35,065 bases of DNA from Chloroflexota bacterium (GTDB lineage Bacteria; Chloroflexota; Anaerolineae; Anaerolineales; Villigracilaceae): contig JACPVC010000099.1 in assembly GCA_016191955.1 (NCBI GenBank), forward strand, positions 1-35,065, given 5' to 3'. Each line of letters starts with the position of its first letter. Within the stretch, counting starts at the first letter, position 1. The translations under genes and the position numbers were made by a program. This document shows, in pieces, positions 21,606 to 29,674 of the stretch. Under the pieces are notes generated by a model. It searched no databases and was not told the origin of the DNA. It worked only from the letters and a program-made list of their open reading frames with translations.

Positions 21606-22481
21606 ATGAAACGTATTATTGTCGCAGGAATCTACCGCAGTGGAACATCCCTAACCGCAGAACTTGTCCGGCGTTGGGGGGCGTATGCCGGGCGGGACGA
21701 GGATATCTTCAAGGACGATTACGGTTACATGGAGCACTTTGCCCTGCAGAAGTTGAACGATGAACTCCTGAACAACAACAGCCGCGTCCCCACACCTGTG
21801 GAAGTCCTGCTCGAAAAAACACAGGATGCTTCGCTGACCGAGTTTGCTGTACAGGCACTAAAGGATATGGATAAGGAAGCGCAGGATCACAAAGCCACTG
21901 CCTGGGTATGGAAGGACCCGCGTCTGCCGCTGGTCTTGCCGTTCTGGGCGAATATTTGGGGCGATGCGATCTATGTCATCCCCGTTCGCCATCCGGTGGA
22001 GACGATTTACTCCGGCGCAAAAATGGAAGGCTTGGACCCCGAACAGGTTCCGCTCTCGGCTGGTTTTGCATATTGGCAGTTCTGCATGTTGAACCTGCTG
22101 CGATTCACGCAAGACTCTCCCCGCAAGATATTCATTGCCTACGACCAGTTGACTCAGAACCCCGAACGCGAATGCGCGCGCCTTTGTCGGTTTTTAGACG
22201 AACAATGCGGCATGGATAGCGACCCATCCGAGCGCCTTCAGTACATGACCGAACAGGTCACGGCGGGGGAGCGCCACTTCAAACATCCGCGCTCTCTGGC
22301 AGAGGTGGAAACAGCCACTCGTGAACAACGTGCATTGTATGACTTCCTGCGGGTCAAAACCATGTATCCAGATGAAGCATATAACAAGGATGATTTTGCC
22401 TTATACCCCGGTTGGCTGGAATACCTGCAAACGATGGATATGTTCCTATCCTCGACACAAGGCTCACAGGAGACGGAGTAA
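21606..22481 (+). CDS. Sulfotransferase-family protein
   Basis: 291 residues from the ATG at 21606 (a TTG just before it is in frame; GAGAGG lies upstream). IIVAGIYRSGTSLTAEL is the 5'-phosphosulfate-binding loop of PAPS-dependent sulfotransferases, with RSGTS at its heart, and YVIPVRHPVETIYSG is the 3'-phosphate-binding strand and helix. WVWKDPRLPL is also typical of the Sulfotransfer_3-like branch. It would move a sulfuryl group from PAPS to a hydroxyl of a carbohydrate, peptide or small molecule. It is cytoplasmic, with no membrane anchor. The diterpene gene cluster starts about 270 bases downstream, so a role in tailoring the product is conceivable but not supported by operon structure. 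Confidence 0.82.
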   Translation: MKRIIVAGIYRSGTSLTAELVRRWGAYAGRDEDIFKDDYGYMEHFALQKLNDELLNNNSRVPTPVEVLLEKTQDASLTEFAVQALKDMDKEAQDHKATAWVWKDPRLPLVLPFWANIWGDAIYVIPVRHPVETIYSGAKMEGLDPEQVPLSAGFAYWQFCMLNLLRFTQDSPRKIFIAYDQLTQNPERECARLCRFLDEQCGMDSDPSERLQYMTEQVTAGERHFKHPRSLAEVETATREQRALYDFLRVKTMYPDEAYNKDDFALYPGWLEYLQTMDMFLSSTQGSQETE

Positions 22482-22597
22482 TGCGGCATTTGGATCGCAA
22501 AAATTCCCAAACCTGCCAATGGATGAGCTGGCGAAGGTCGTCCATTGGTGAAGGGATATTCTCCTAACAGCCCAACTTTTTCATATAACCCCCCTTT

Positions 22598-22636
22598 GCT
22601 CACACGTGCCGGCGCACGGTGTCGGCACGTGTGAGC
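22598..22636 (+). terminator. Perfect hairpin after the sulfotransferase gene
   Basis: GCTCACACGTGCCG and CGGCACGTGTGAGC are perfect 14-base complements with an 11-base loop. It has no T-run, so it may be a repeat palindrome that doubles as a weak terminator. It is followed directly by the dispersed repeat at 22640. Confidence 0.5.
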
Positions 22637-22639
22637 GGG

Positions 22640-22703
22640 GCAACGAGCGAATTCTGAGCTTGTCGAAGGACGAGGGACGCAAAAGGTAGAAATTGCATAA
22701 CAT
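22640..22703. repeat. Dispersed repeat shared with 8826-8911
   Basis: GAGCTTGTCGAAGGACGAG, GGGACGCAA, TAGAAAT and TAACATC occur here in the same order as at 8826-8911. It is non-coding and separates the sulfotransferase gene from the diterpene operon. Confidence 0.65.
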
Positions 22704-22753
22704 CTTGCATTTTTGTTAAATGATAGCCCGGTTCGGCGCAGTAAAATCAGAAA

Positions 22754-23779
22754 GTGACGAATCCTGACATGCAGGTGGCACACAGCGTCACCGAAGTGAA
22801 TGAAACCGCATGGAATGAACTCTCTACCGGGAGACCCTTTCAAAGTCACCGCTGGTATGCTTTTGGCGAGCGTGTGATGAGCGACTGCAAGCCCTTCTAT
22901 TTATTAGCGTTTCAAGAGGGGAAGTTGATTGGGCGCGCCACCCTTTGGGAGATTCATAACGAGCCGCTTCCGGCACCGCCCGGAATGGGTCGGGCGATTC
23001 TGGGAGCGATTCTACGCCGTTACCCTTTACTGGTTTGCCGTTCGCCTTTATCCAATGCAAGCGGGCTGATCCTGCCGTCGGATTCTCTGCGTGGAGGAGT
23101 GCTCGGCGCGATCTGTGAATCGGCATTGTCTCTCAGCAAGCAGACCCGCAGCCTCGCCCTCATGTTCGACTTTTTATCGAAGCAGGAGAGCGAAAATTGG
23201 CAAAACGGCTTTGCCTCCATCCAGATGCAAGACCCCGGCACCGTAATGCAAAACCGATGGCGCAGCATGGACGAGTATTTGCAAGACGGCAACAAAAAAG
23301 ACCGCCAGCATTACAAGCGGACCTTACGCGAAGCCGAAAAGCTGGGCATCACCGTCGAAAGACACTCACAAGTCCAGGATATTGACGCCGTCCTTGCGCT
23401 AATCCACAACGTAGACAAACGTTACGGCAACGCTCCCAGCCCGTGGATGCGCCCCTTGCTTGAAAATCTGGGTTTGGTCAATGGCGTGTGGCTTGAAGCG
23501 AAACAAAACGGAAAGTTAGTCGGCTGTGGCGCGCTGCTTTTCGACAACGAAACGCAGTTGACCGCCGCGCTCGGTCTGGCAGACGATGTGCCCTATGCCT
23601 ATCTAATGCTCGGCTATGCAAGTCTCGAAGAAGCCTTTGTTAGAAACGTCCACACCCTGCGTTGGGGCAGCGGCGCGTATGACGTGAAGCAAAATTTAGG
23701 CTTCACGCTGGAAGACAATAACTACATCACATTGGCTGGGACGAACCCGCTTACCAAATTAGCCGCGCGGTTCGCATAA
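22754..23779 (+). CDS. FemAB/GNAT-like acyltransferase
   Basis: 341 residues if the GTG at 22754 is used; an in-frame ATG at 22769 is an equally good choice, and neither has a clear ribosome binding site. Two acetyltransferase-like halves are suggested: the first contains FQSHRWYAFGERV and PFYLLAFQEGKLIG, the second has KRTLREAEKLGITVER, VWLEAKQNGKLVGCGALL and the end segment VHTLRWGSGAYDVKQNLGF. This is the layout of FemAB/BioF2-like GNAT proteins, which attach amino acids or acyl groups to cell-wall or small-molecule acceptors. The next gene, the Rv3378c homologue, starts 14 bases later, so it is probably the first gene of the diterpene operon. Its substrate is unknown. Confidence 0.7.
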   Translation: MTNPDMQVAHSVTEVNETAWNELSTGRPFQSHRWYAFGERVMSDCKPFYLLAFQEGKLIGRATLWEIHNEPLPAPPGMGRAILGAILRRYPLLVCRSPLSNASGLILPSDSLRGGVLGAICESALSLSKQTRSLALMFDFLSKQESENWQNGFASIQMQDPGTVMQNRWRSMDEYLQDGNKKDRQHYKRTLREAEKLGITVERHSQVQDIDAVLALIHNVDKRYGNAPSPWMRPLLENLGLVNGVWLEAKQNGKLVGCGALLFDNETQLTAALGLADDVPYAYLMLGYASLEEAFVRNVHTLRWGSGAYDVKQNLGFTLEDNNYITLAGTNPLTKLAARFA

Positions 23780-23793
23780 CACGGATAAAGACC

Positions 23794-24699
23794 ATGATCT
23801 CATTAAAGAAATTCCAAGCGCTCCCCACTGAAGAAGTTGCCAGGCTGGTGCGTGCCAGTGGTTCGAAGGTGCTTGTCTTCCCGATCAACGGCACACGCCG
23901 CTGGTTCGCCCTCGAATACGGCGACCAGGAATTTGAAGACCCCATCCACGCCTTCATGGATATTGCCGGCAAGCGCCAGATCGACCTTTATCGGCTGTGC
24001 TTCGACCACGGCATCCATACCCTGCTCACCCCTGTGATCGGACCCGAAATCCTTGCCACGCGCAATACCTACATGCAAAAGATCGGCGGCGAGGGGTTGG
24101 CGCGCTTTGTTACACATCCTGATTTTGTTTCATTCTATGAAGAGTACGGTGTGCGCGTCCACTTTTATGGCGACTATGCCAGAAAGCTCAAAGACACGCC
24201 GTATGAGTATCTGATCGAGTTGTTCGACGACATCGGGGAAAGCACGCGCAAGAATAAGGACTTTCGCATTTTCTACGGCGCCTTCGCCGACGACCTGACT
24301 TCCTCCGAAGTCGTGGCGGAGATGGCGGTTAAATACCATGCCGAGCATGGAGTCATTCCCGACCACAGGAAGCTGATCGAAATGTACTACGGCGACACCA
24401 TCGAGAAGGCACATATCTTCATCGGCTTCGACCGTTTCGCTGCCTTCGACTATCCCTTGTTGAGGTCCGGCGAAGAAGACCTATACTTCACGCTCTTCCC
24501 ATCCCTCTACATGGACCAGCCTCAATTCCGTGAGATTTTATACGACCATGTCTTCACCCGCCGCACCCGCGAACCGGATTTTTCTGCAATGTCGGAAAGT
24601 GCTATAAAAAAGGTACAAGCCTATTATCAAAAGAACAAAGAAAAGACTTTAGGCGTAGGTAAACTGCTGCACAAAGTTTGGATACCAAAAACCAAGTAA
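23794..24699 (+). CDS. Rv3378c-like diterpene synthase (tuberculosinol/kolavelool synthase family)
   Basis: 301 residues, against 296 for M. tuberculosis Rv3378c. The match to that protein as I remember it runs end to end: FPINGTRRWFALE against FPFDGTRRWFHLE, RVHFYGDYARKL, KAHIFIGFDRFAAFDYPLL, LYFTLFPSLYM and ILYDHVFTRR. Rv3378c has a cis-prenyltransferase fold and turns tuberculosinyl diphosphate into tuberculosinol or tuberculosinyl-adenosine. The Herpetosiphon homologue makes kolavelool. The substrate here should be the bicyclic diphosphate made by the next gene's product. The catalytic Asp34 of Rv3378c is Asn32 here (INGTRRW), which may change activity or metal use. It is 17 bases from the cyclase gene and is certainly cotranscribed. 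Confidence 0.9.
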   Translation: MISLKKFQALPTEEVARLVRASGSKVLVFPINGTRRWFALEYGDQEFEDPIHAFMDIAGKRQIDLYRLCFDHGIHTLLTPVIGPEILATRNTYMQKIGGEGLARFVTHPDFVSFYEEYGVRVHFYGDYARKLKDTPYEYLIELFDDIGESTRKNKDFRIFYGAFADDLTSSEVVAEMAVKYHAEHGVIPDHRKLIEMYYGDTIEKAHIFIGFDRFAAFDYPLLRSGEEDLYFTLFPSLYMDQPQFREILYDHVFTRRTREPDFSAMSESAIKKVQAYYQKNKEKTLGVGKLLHKVWIPKTK

Positions 24700-24716
24700 A
24701 CAACGAGGATAACATC

Positions 24717-26201
24717 ATGCGCGAACTTGTCAAAACCCTGTTGAAAAGAATCGGTCCCGGAACCATGTCTGAAATGACGTACGACACGGCTTGGATGGCG
24801 ATGCTCAAAGAGATCGACGTTGAGCTAAGCAACCATGCTCTTAACTGGCTGGCGAGTCACCAACTGCGAGACGGTTCCTGGGGCATGGAACAACCCTTCG
24901 ATTATCACGACCGGGTCATCAACACCCTCGCCGCGATGGTTGCCCTCACAAAATACGGTCGCCGCGCTCGGGACCGCGCCCAGATCGAACGCGGCATGAT
25001 CGCGCTCGAGAAGGTCACCAATAAATCTTTTGAGCAACACCTCGTCGATGCCGGGCGCGCCACCGCCGCCTTCGAAATGCTCGTGCCCGTTCTCATTGGA
25101 GAAGCTGAAAAGCTTGGGTTGATCACGCGTCAAAAAGAAACCATCATCGGTCAGCTCTCCGGCTATCGCCAAAAGAAACTGGAACTGTTGAACGGTAATA
25201 AGGTCAGTCGTTACCTTTCCGCAGCATTCGCGGCAGAAATGGGCGGCTTCGACAATGGCATGGAGATGCTCGACCTCACCCAGTTGCAGGAAAGCAATGG
25301 CTCCATTGGGAATAGCCCCGCTGCCACGGCGTACTACATCCTCAACTTCAAACGTGATGATTCTGCGGCATTGGCATACCTGCATAAATACGCCACACCC
25401 AACGGCGCCGCTATGGACCTTGTTCCCTTTGAGGTGTTCGAAGCCGTGTGGTTACTGTGGAATCTCACCCTCGTCCGGGATTGGGATGAGGAGACGATGA
25501 AACTCATCCGCCCGTGGCTCGATCACATCAAGAAGGGTTGGCGCAAAGGCAAGGGAATTGGGCTTTCCACCGAGTACAGCGTCCCGGATGGTGACGATAC
25601 CGCCTTCGCCTTCTCTGTTTTAGCTCGCTTTGGTGAGCAGCTCGATATCGAGACCATCCTCGCCTTTGAAGAAAAGGACCGCTTTCGCACCTTCCATTAT
25701 GAATTGAACAGTTCGAACAGTGTCAACATCCACATGCTCGATGCCCTGCGCCAAAGCGGCATGAGTGCAGATGCCGCCCCGGTGCAGAAAATATTAAAAC
25801 ATTTACAAACCGTCCGCACACAGGACACCTATTGGTATGATAAGTGGCATATTTCGCCGTACTACACCACCTCACACGCCATTATTGCCTGCGCGGGATA
25901 CGCAAACCAGGTTGTCGAACCGGCACTTGCCTGGATTCTGGACACCCAACGGGAAGATGGCTCCTGGGGCTATCAATTCTCAAGCCCCGAGGAAACAGCC
26001 TACTGCCTTCAGGCGCTCTTTACCTGGAAAAGGCATGGAGGCAAAATCCCTCAACCGGTTCTGGACCGCGCCGTTAGCTGGCTCAAGGACCATGCAGCCC
26101 CACCCTACCCGCCGCTCTGGCTCGGCAAAGGACTGTTCTGCGCCGACCTGATCGTGGAGGCTGCGATCCTGAGCACCTTGATAATGGCAGAAAATGGATG
26201 A
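24717..26201 (+). CDS. Class II diterpene cyclase (Rv3377c-like)
   Basis: 494 residues from the ATG at 24717 (GAGGA seven bases before); Rv3377c has about 500. The DxDD acid motif of class II cyclases is present as DGDD at residues 291-294, followed by TAFAF. The N-terminal MTYDTAW corresponds to the conserved YDTAW of labdane-type cyclases. QW-like repeats of the alpha-barrel folds are visible at LRDGSWG and QREDGSWGY. There is no DDxxD class I motif, so the enzyme should only protonate and cyclise geranylgeranyl diphosphate, leaving the diphosphate for the upstream synthase. The product skeleton (halimane, clerodane/kolavane or labdane) cannot be read from sequence by eye. It is cytoplasmic. 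Confidence 0.92.
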   Translation: MRELVKTLLKRIGPGTMSEMTYDTAWMAMLKEIDVELSNHALNWLASHQLRDGSWGMEQPFDYHDRVINTLAAMVALTKYGRRARDRAQIERGMIALEKVTNKSFEQHLVDAGRATAAFEMLVPVLIGEAEKLGLITRQKETIIGQLSGYRQKKLELLNGNKVSRYLSAAFAAEMGGFDNGMEMLDLTQLQESNGSIGNSPAATAYYILNFKRDDSAALAYLHKYATPNGAAMDLVPFEVFEAVWLLWNLTLVRDWDEETMKLIRPWLDHIKKGWRKGKGIGLSTEYSVPDGDDTAFAFSVLARFGEQLDIETILAFEEKDRFRTFHYELNSSNSVNIHMLDALRQSGMSADAAPVQKILKHLQTVRTQDTYWYDKWHISPYYTTSHAIIACAGYANQVVEPALAWILDTQREDGSWGYQFSSPEETAYCLQALFTWKRHGGKIPQPVLDRAVSWLKDHAAPPYPPLWLGKGLFCADLIVEAAILSTLIMAENG

Positions 26202-26204
26202 CCA

Positions 26205-27923
26205 ATGATTAAGTTCCTTGATCGTATCCTCAACGTAGATGTAGACGACCCCGAGGATTTCAGAAGGAGACGCCTGCTCAATACCATGTTGTTAGGCGCG
26301 CTCATTATTCTGATCTTGAACATTGTTTCCCTGTTCCTTTCCCCGGCTACGTTAAAGGAAGAATCGACGCCCCTGTTCCTGATGGGGATGGCTATATTTT
26401 TCATCGGCGTGATCGGCATTTATTACGTCAATCGCCGTTCGGGCAAATGGGCTGCCTTTCTCTTCCTATTGGTGTTGACCCTGGTGGTGAACCTGACAGA
26501 TGCCCCCGACCAACTCGCAAATGGACGTTCGACTTTTGTGTATACGATTCCCATCGCCATTTCGAGCCTGATCCTGTTCCCATCCGCCAGCTTTATCTTT
26601 AGCATTGTCAGCGCCATCTGTATTGTTTTATTGGCTACCTCTTCCGATATTCCCGTTGTACCGAACTTTTTCGCGATTATCGGATTTTTTATGTTGGCAC
26701 TGGTCTCCTGGCTCACCACCCGCTCGCTAGACCAGGCGCTCAAGGAACTCCGCGCCACCAACCTGAACCTCGACCACCTTGTAGAACAGAAGACTCGTGA
26801 ACTTGCCGCCACCCTTTCTCGTGAATTGGTCGTGGCAGGCCGCAACCAGGCGATCCTCAACTCCATTGCCGATGGTGTGATCGTCTTCGACGAGCATAAC
26901 ATCGCCATTCTTGCGAACCCCGCCCTCAGCCGCCTGACGGAAATCCCCCTTGAAAATCTGGTGAACCGCAGCGTGGTAGACTTCATCCTGAACCAATCGC
27001 TTTCCTCTTCCCGTCAAAGCCTGCAAGCCCTCTTTGAAAACCCCGAAGAAACGGCAACAGGCATCCGTGTCAATTGGGCGAGCAAAACGCTTTCTGCCAG
27101 CATTGCCCGTGTTCAGGACGCGCACGATAAGAGCATCGGCACGGTGGCGGTCTTCCGTGATATTACCCGCGAAGTGGAACTTGAGAGAATGAAAGACACC
27201 TTCATGGGAGTTGTATCGCACGAATTGCGCACTCCATTGAACGCCATTCTCGGCTATGCTGAAATGCTTAAGGAGGGGGTTTATGGTGCGATTAATGACA
27301 AACAATCTGGCATTGCCCAGCGTGTGATGAACAGCACCCAAAGACTGCTCACCATTGTCAGCGACCTGCTCGACCAGGCGCAGATTCAATCGGGAAAATT
27401 GAAGATCCGCACTGTATCCTGCAAGCCCGCTGAATTGCTCGAAGCCCTGCGCGGCGTTATGGACAGGATTGCCCTGGACAAGGGAATCGAACTCAAGACC
27501 GAGTTAGACCCCGCCATGCCGCCCGTCATCATGGGCGACCCGCAGCGTTTGCAGCAGGTCATGATTAATCTGGTAAATAATGCCATCAAGTTCACGGAAA
27601 ACGGCAATGTCAGCATGCGTATCCTGCGTTTGGATGCAAAAAATTGGCAGATCCGAACAACCGATACCGGCGGCGGCATCCCTGCCGATGCACAGGAATA
27701 TATTTTCGAGACCTTCCGGCAGGTGGAGGGCGGCGCCATCCGTCAGCACGGCGGGGTTGGCTTGGGACTCTCGATTGTCAAACAGCTTGTTGAACTCATG
27801 CACGGCAAGATCGCCGTGGAAAGTGAAATCGGAAAAGGCAGCACATTTACGGTTACACTTCCCATCATGATAAACGATGACTCGCAACCAACCATCACAG
27901 ATCCCAGACAGGAGAAATTATGA
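26205..27923 (+). CDS. Membrane sensor histidine kinase with PAS domain
   Basis: 572 residues, starting three bases after the cyclase stop. The first 180 residues carry about six hydrophobic segments and little extracellular loop, so a lipophilic or membrane signal is plausible. A short coiled region (LKELRATNLNLDHLVEQKTR) leads to a PAS domain (about 220-325: NSIADGVIVFDEHNIAILAN, then VAVFRDITREVE). HisKA holds VVSHELRTPLNAILGYAEML with phospho-acceptor His339. The ATPase domain has VNNAIKFTENGN, DTGGGIP, IFETFRQVEGG and GVGLGLSIV. Its stop overlaps the response-regulator start. Its place right after the diterpene cyclase suggests that it senses or controls the pathway. Confidence 0.92.
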   Translation: MIKFLDRILNVDVDDPEDFRRRRLLNTMLLGALIILILNIVSLFLSPATLKEESTPLFLMGMAIFFIGVIGIYYVNRRSGKWAAFLFLLVLTLVVNLTDAPDQLANGRSTFVYTIPIAISSLILFPSASFIFSIVSAICIVLLATSSDIPVVPNFFAIIGFFMLALVSWLTTRSLDQALKELRATNLNLDHLVEQKTRELAATLSRELVVAGRNQAILNSIADGVIVFDEHNIAILANPALSRLTEIPLENLVNRSVVDFILNQSLSSSRQSLQALFENPEETATGIRVNWASKTLSASIARVQDAHDKSIGTVAVFRDITREVELERMKDTFMGVVSHELRTPLNAILGYAEMLKEGVYGAINDKQSGIAQRVMNSTQRLLTIVSDLLDQAQIQSGKLKIRTVSCKPAELLEALRGVMDRIALDKGIELKTELDPAMPPVIMGDPQRLQQVMINLVNNAIKFTENGNVSMRILRLDAKNWQIRTTDTGGGIPADAQEYIFETFRQVEGGAIRQHGGVGLGLSIVKQLVELMHGKIAVESEIGKGSTFTVTLPIMINDDSQPTITDPRQEKL

Positions 27924-28288
27924 ACGAACCCCTCGCTTTGATCATTGAAGACGATGAAGACCTTGCCGAAATTTTTGGGCAGGCGCTGACGGCAGCCGGT
28001 TATGTAACAGAGATCATCCGCGACGGACTTGCCGCGCAGACGCGAATTAAAGAGATCACGCCTGCGGTCATTACCTTGGATATGCACATCCCCCAGATTT
28101 CGGGAGACCGCTTGTTGCAGCAAATTCGGGGGGATGCCCGGCTTTCAAAGACCAGAGTGGTCGTCACTACTGCCGACGCAATCATGGGTGAAAATGCGCG
28201 CGGCACCGCCGACCTGGTGCTTATCAAGCCCATCACATTCTCGCAGTTACGTGACTTAAGCGCCCGCCTGCGTCCCCGCGACCGATAA
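27920..28288 (+). CDS. Single-domain response regulator
   Basis: 122 residues forming one receiver domain and nothing more. IIEDDEDLAEIF provides the acidic pocket, VITLDMHIPQISG has the phospho-acceptor Asp (about residue 53), VVTTADA the conserved Thr position, and LIKPITF the Lys. AGGAG precedes the ATG, which overlaps the kinase stop as ATGA, so the two form a coupled pair. With no output domain it must act through protein contact, perhaps on a diguanylate cyclase, another kinase or an enzyme of this operon. No DNA-binding protein is encoded next to it. Confidence 0.92.
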   Translation: MNEPLALIIEDDEDLAEIFGQALTAAGYVTEIIRDGLAAQTRIKEITPAVITLDMHIPQISGDRLLQQIRGDARLSKTRVVVTTADAIMGENARGTADLVLIKPITFSQLRDLSARLRPRDR

Positions 28289-28414
28289 CCGTTACGTTCC
28301 CAGCTCAAGGTTAAGCATGGGGGATTCCGCTTCAGCAAGACCAGCCTCAACATAAGCCCCGGCGGCGATTTGAGCAGAAGCAACTTTGCGCACCAGCACT
28401 AAGATTGCAGCGTT

Positions 28415-29665
28415 ATGAACATCCACCCGCCTTCAGGCATGCGCGCCTTTATCGTCTTTTGGATCGGTCAGGTCATCTCCCTAATGGGCAGCGCCATGAC
28501 CTGGTTCGCGTTCACGCTCTGGGTCTGGCAGAAAACGGGGCAAGCCTCTTCGCTGGCAATAGTCAGCTTTCTTGCCTTTCTGCCTTCCATTCTTTTCATG
28601 CCCATCGCCGGCACATTCGTTGACCGCTGGGAACGAAAACGCACCCTCGTCCTCAGCGACATGGCTGGAGCAATCGCCACCTTCACCGTCCTCATCTTAT
28701 ACACCACAGACCAACTCGCGCTTTGGCATATCTACCTGCTCAGCTTGCTAACAGGCTTCTTCACCGCATTTCAATACCCGGCGTATATGTCTACCATCAC
28801 GGCGATTTTGCCCAAGGAGGATTATTCCCGCGCCCAGGGCATGGTCGGTCTCGCACAAGCCGCTCCCAGCATCTTCGCTCCCATGCTCGCCGCCGCGCTA
28901 TTACCAGCCATCGGCATGACGGGCATCATGACCATCGACCTGTTCACCTTCCTTGCCGCCTTCGCTGCTTTACTGTGGATAAAAATCCCGCCTCGTTCCG
29001 ACGTTGAGCCTGCCCCCACCACCCAAAGCGGATTCACCCGTGACCTTTCCTTCGGCTTCCGAATCATCTTTGCCAATTCCCGCCTGCGCGCTTTGACCGT
29101 ACTATTCATTGCCGCGAACTTCTTCCTTGCCATCGGCGCGACCTTGTTATCGCCAACCATCCTGAGTCATACGTCGAATAACGAACGCGCCCTTGCCGCA
29201 GTGTTGACGACAGGCGCAATCGGCGGCATTGTCGGTGGCGGACTCCTGTCGGTTTGGGGCGGACCCAAGCGAAGAGAGACCGGGATCCTGCTTGGGGGAG
29301 TAGGAGCTTGCTTAATGGGAATCAGCCTCTTCGGTCTGGCGCGAAGCGTGCTCGTCTGGTCCATCGCCGGTTTTTTCTTTTCCTTCTTCGAGCCGTTCGT
29401 AGAGGGAGGCAATGCCGCCATTTGGCAATCCACTGTGGACGTGAACTCGCAGGGACGTGTCTTCTCCGCGCGGCAATTGCTGACTCAGATTCCATATTTG
29501 ATCGGTGTGGCATCTTCGGGCTGGCTGGCAGAGTTTGGCATAGCGCGACTCGCCGGCACGCAGAATGGGATTCATTTGTCGGTTACCGTGTTGATCGCTG
29601 GCATTCTCGGAACATTCATCTTTCTGGCGGGGTCGTTTCACCCTGCCATTCGTCACGCAGAATAA
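28415..29665 (+). CDS. MFS transporter (MFS_3/efflux type)
   Basis: 416 residues with about 12 membrane helices. The first helices read FWIGQVISLMGSAMTWFAFT and the loop between helices two and three has FVDRWERKRTLVLSDM, the major-facilitator A motif. The pattern resembles the MFS_3/EntS-like exporters that work as proton antiporters for small lipophilic or siderophore-like molecules. No good ribosome binding site precedes the ATG. It lies 126 bases after the response regulator and nine bases before the methyltransferase gene. In this operon its likely job is exporting the diterpenoid or a derivative, which is an inference from context. Confidence 0.87.
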   Translation: MNIHPPSGMRAFIVFWIGQVISLMGSAMTWFAFTLWVWQKTGQASSLAIVSFLAFLPSILFMPIAGTFVDRWERKRTLVLSDMAGAIATFTVLILYTTDQLALWHIYLLSLLTGFFTAFQYPAYMSTITAILPKEDYSRAQGMVGLAQAAPSIFAPMLAAALLPAIGMTGIMTIDLFTFLAAFAALLWIKIPPRSDVEPAPTTQSGFTRDLSFGFRIIFANSRLRALTVLFIAANFFLAIGATLLSPTILSHTSNNERALAAVLTTGAIGGIVGGGLLSVWGGPKRRETGILLGGVGACLMGISLFGLARSVLVWSIAGFFFSFFEPFVEGGNAAIWQSTVDVNSQGRVFSARQLLTQIPYLIGVASSGWLAEFGIARLAGTQNGIHLSVTVLIAGILGTFIFLAGSFHPAIRHAE

Positions 29666-29674
29666 GGAGACCTC

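Noticed and set aside
28289..28414. Minus-strand frame ending ESPMLNLELGT, possibly the tail of a lost gene
   Set aside because: It is about 40 codons long, lacks a start, and matches nothing I recognise; it could be a remnant but the evidence is too thin to call.
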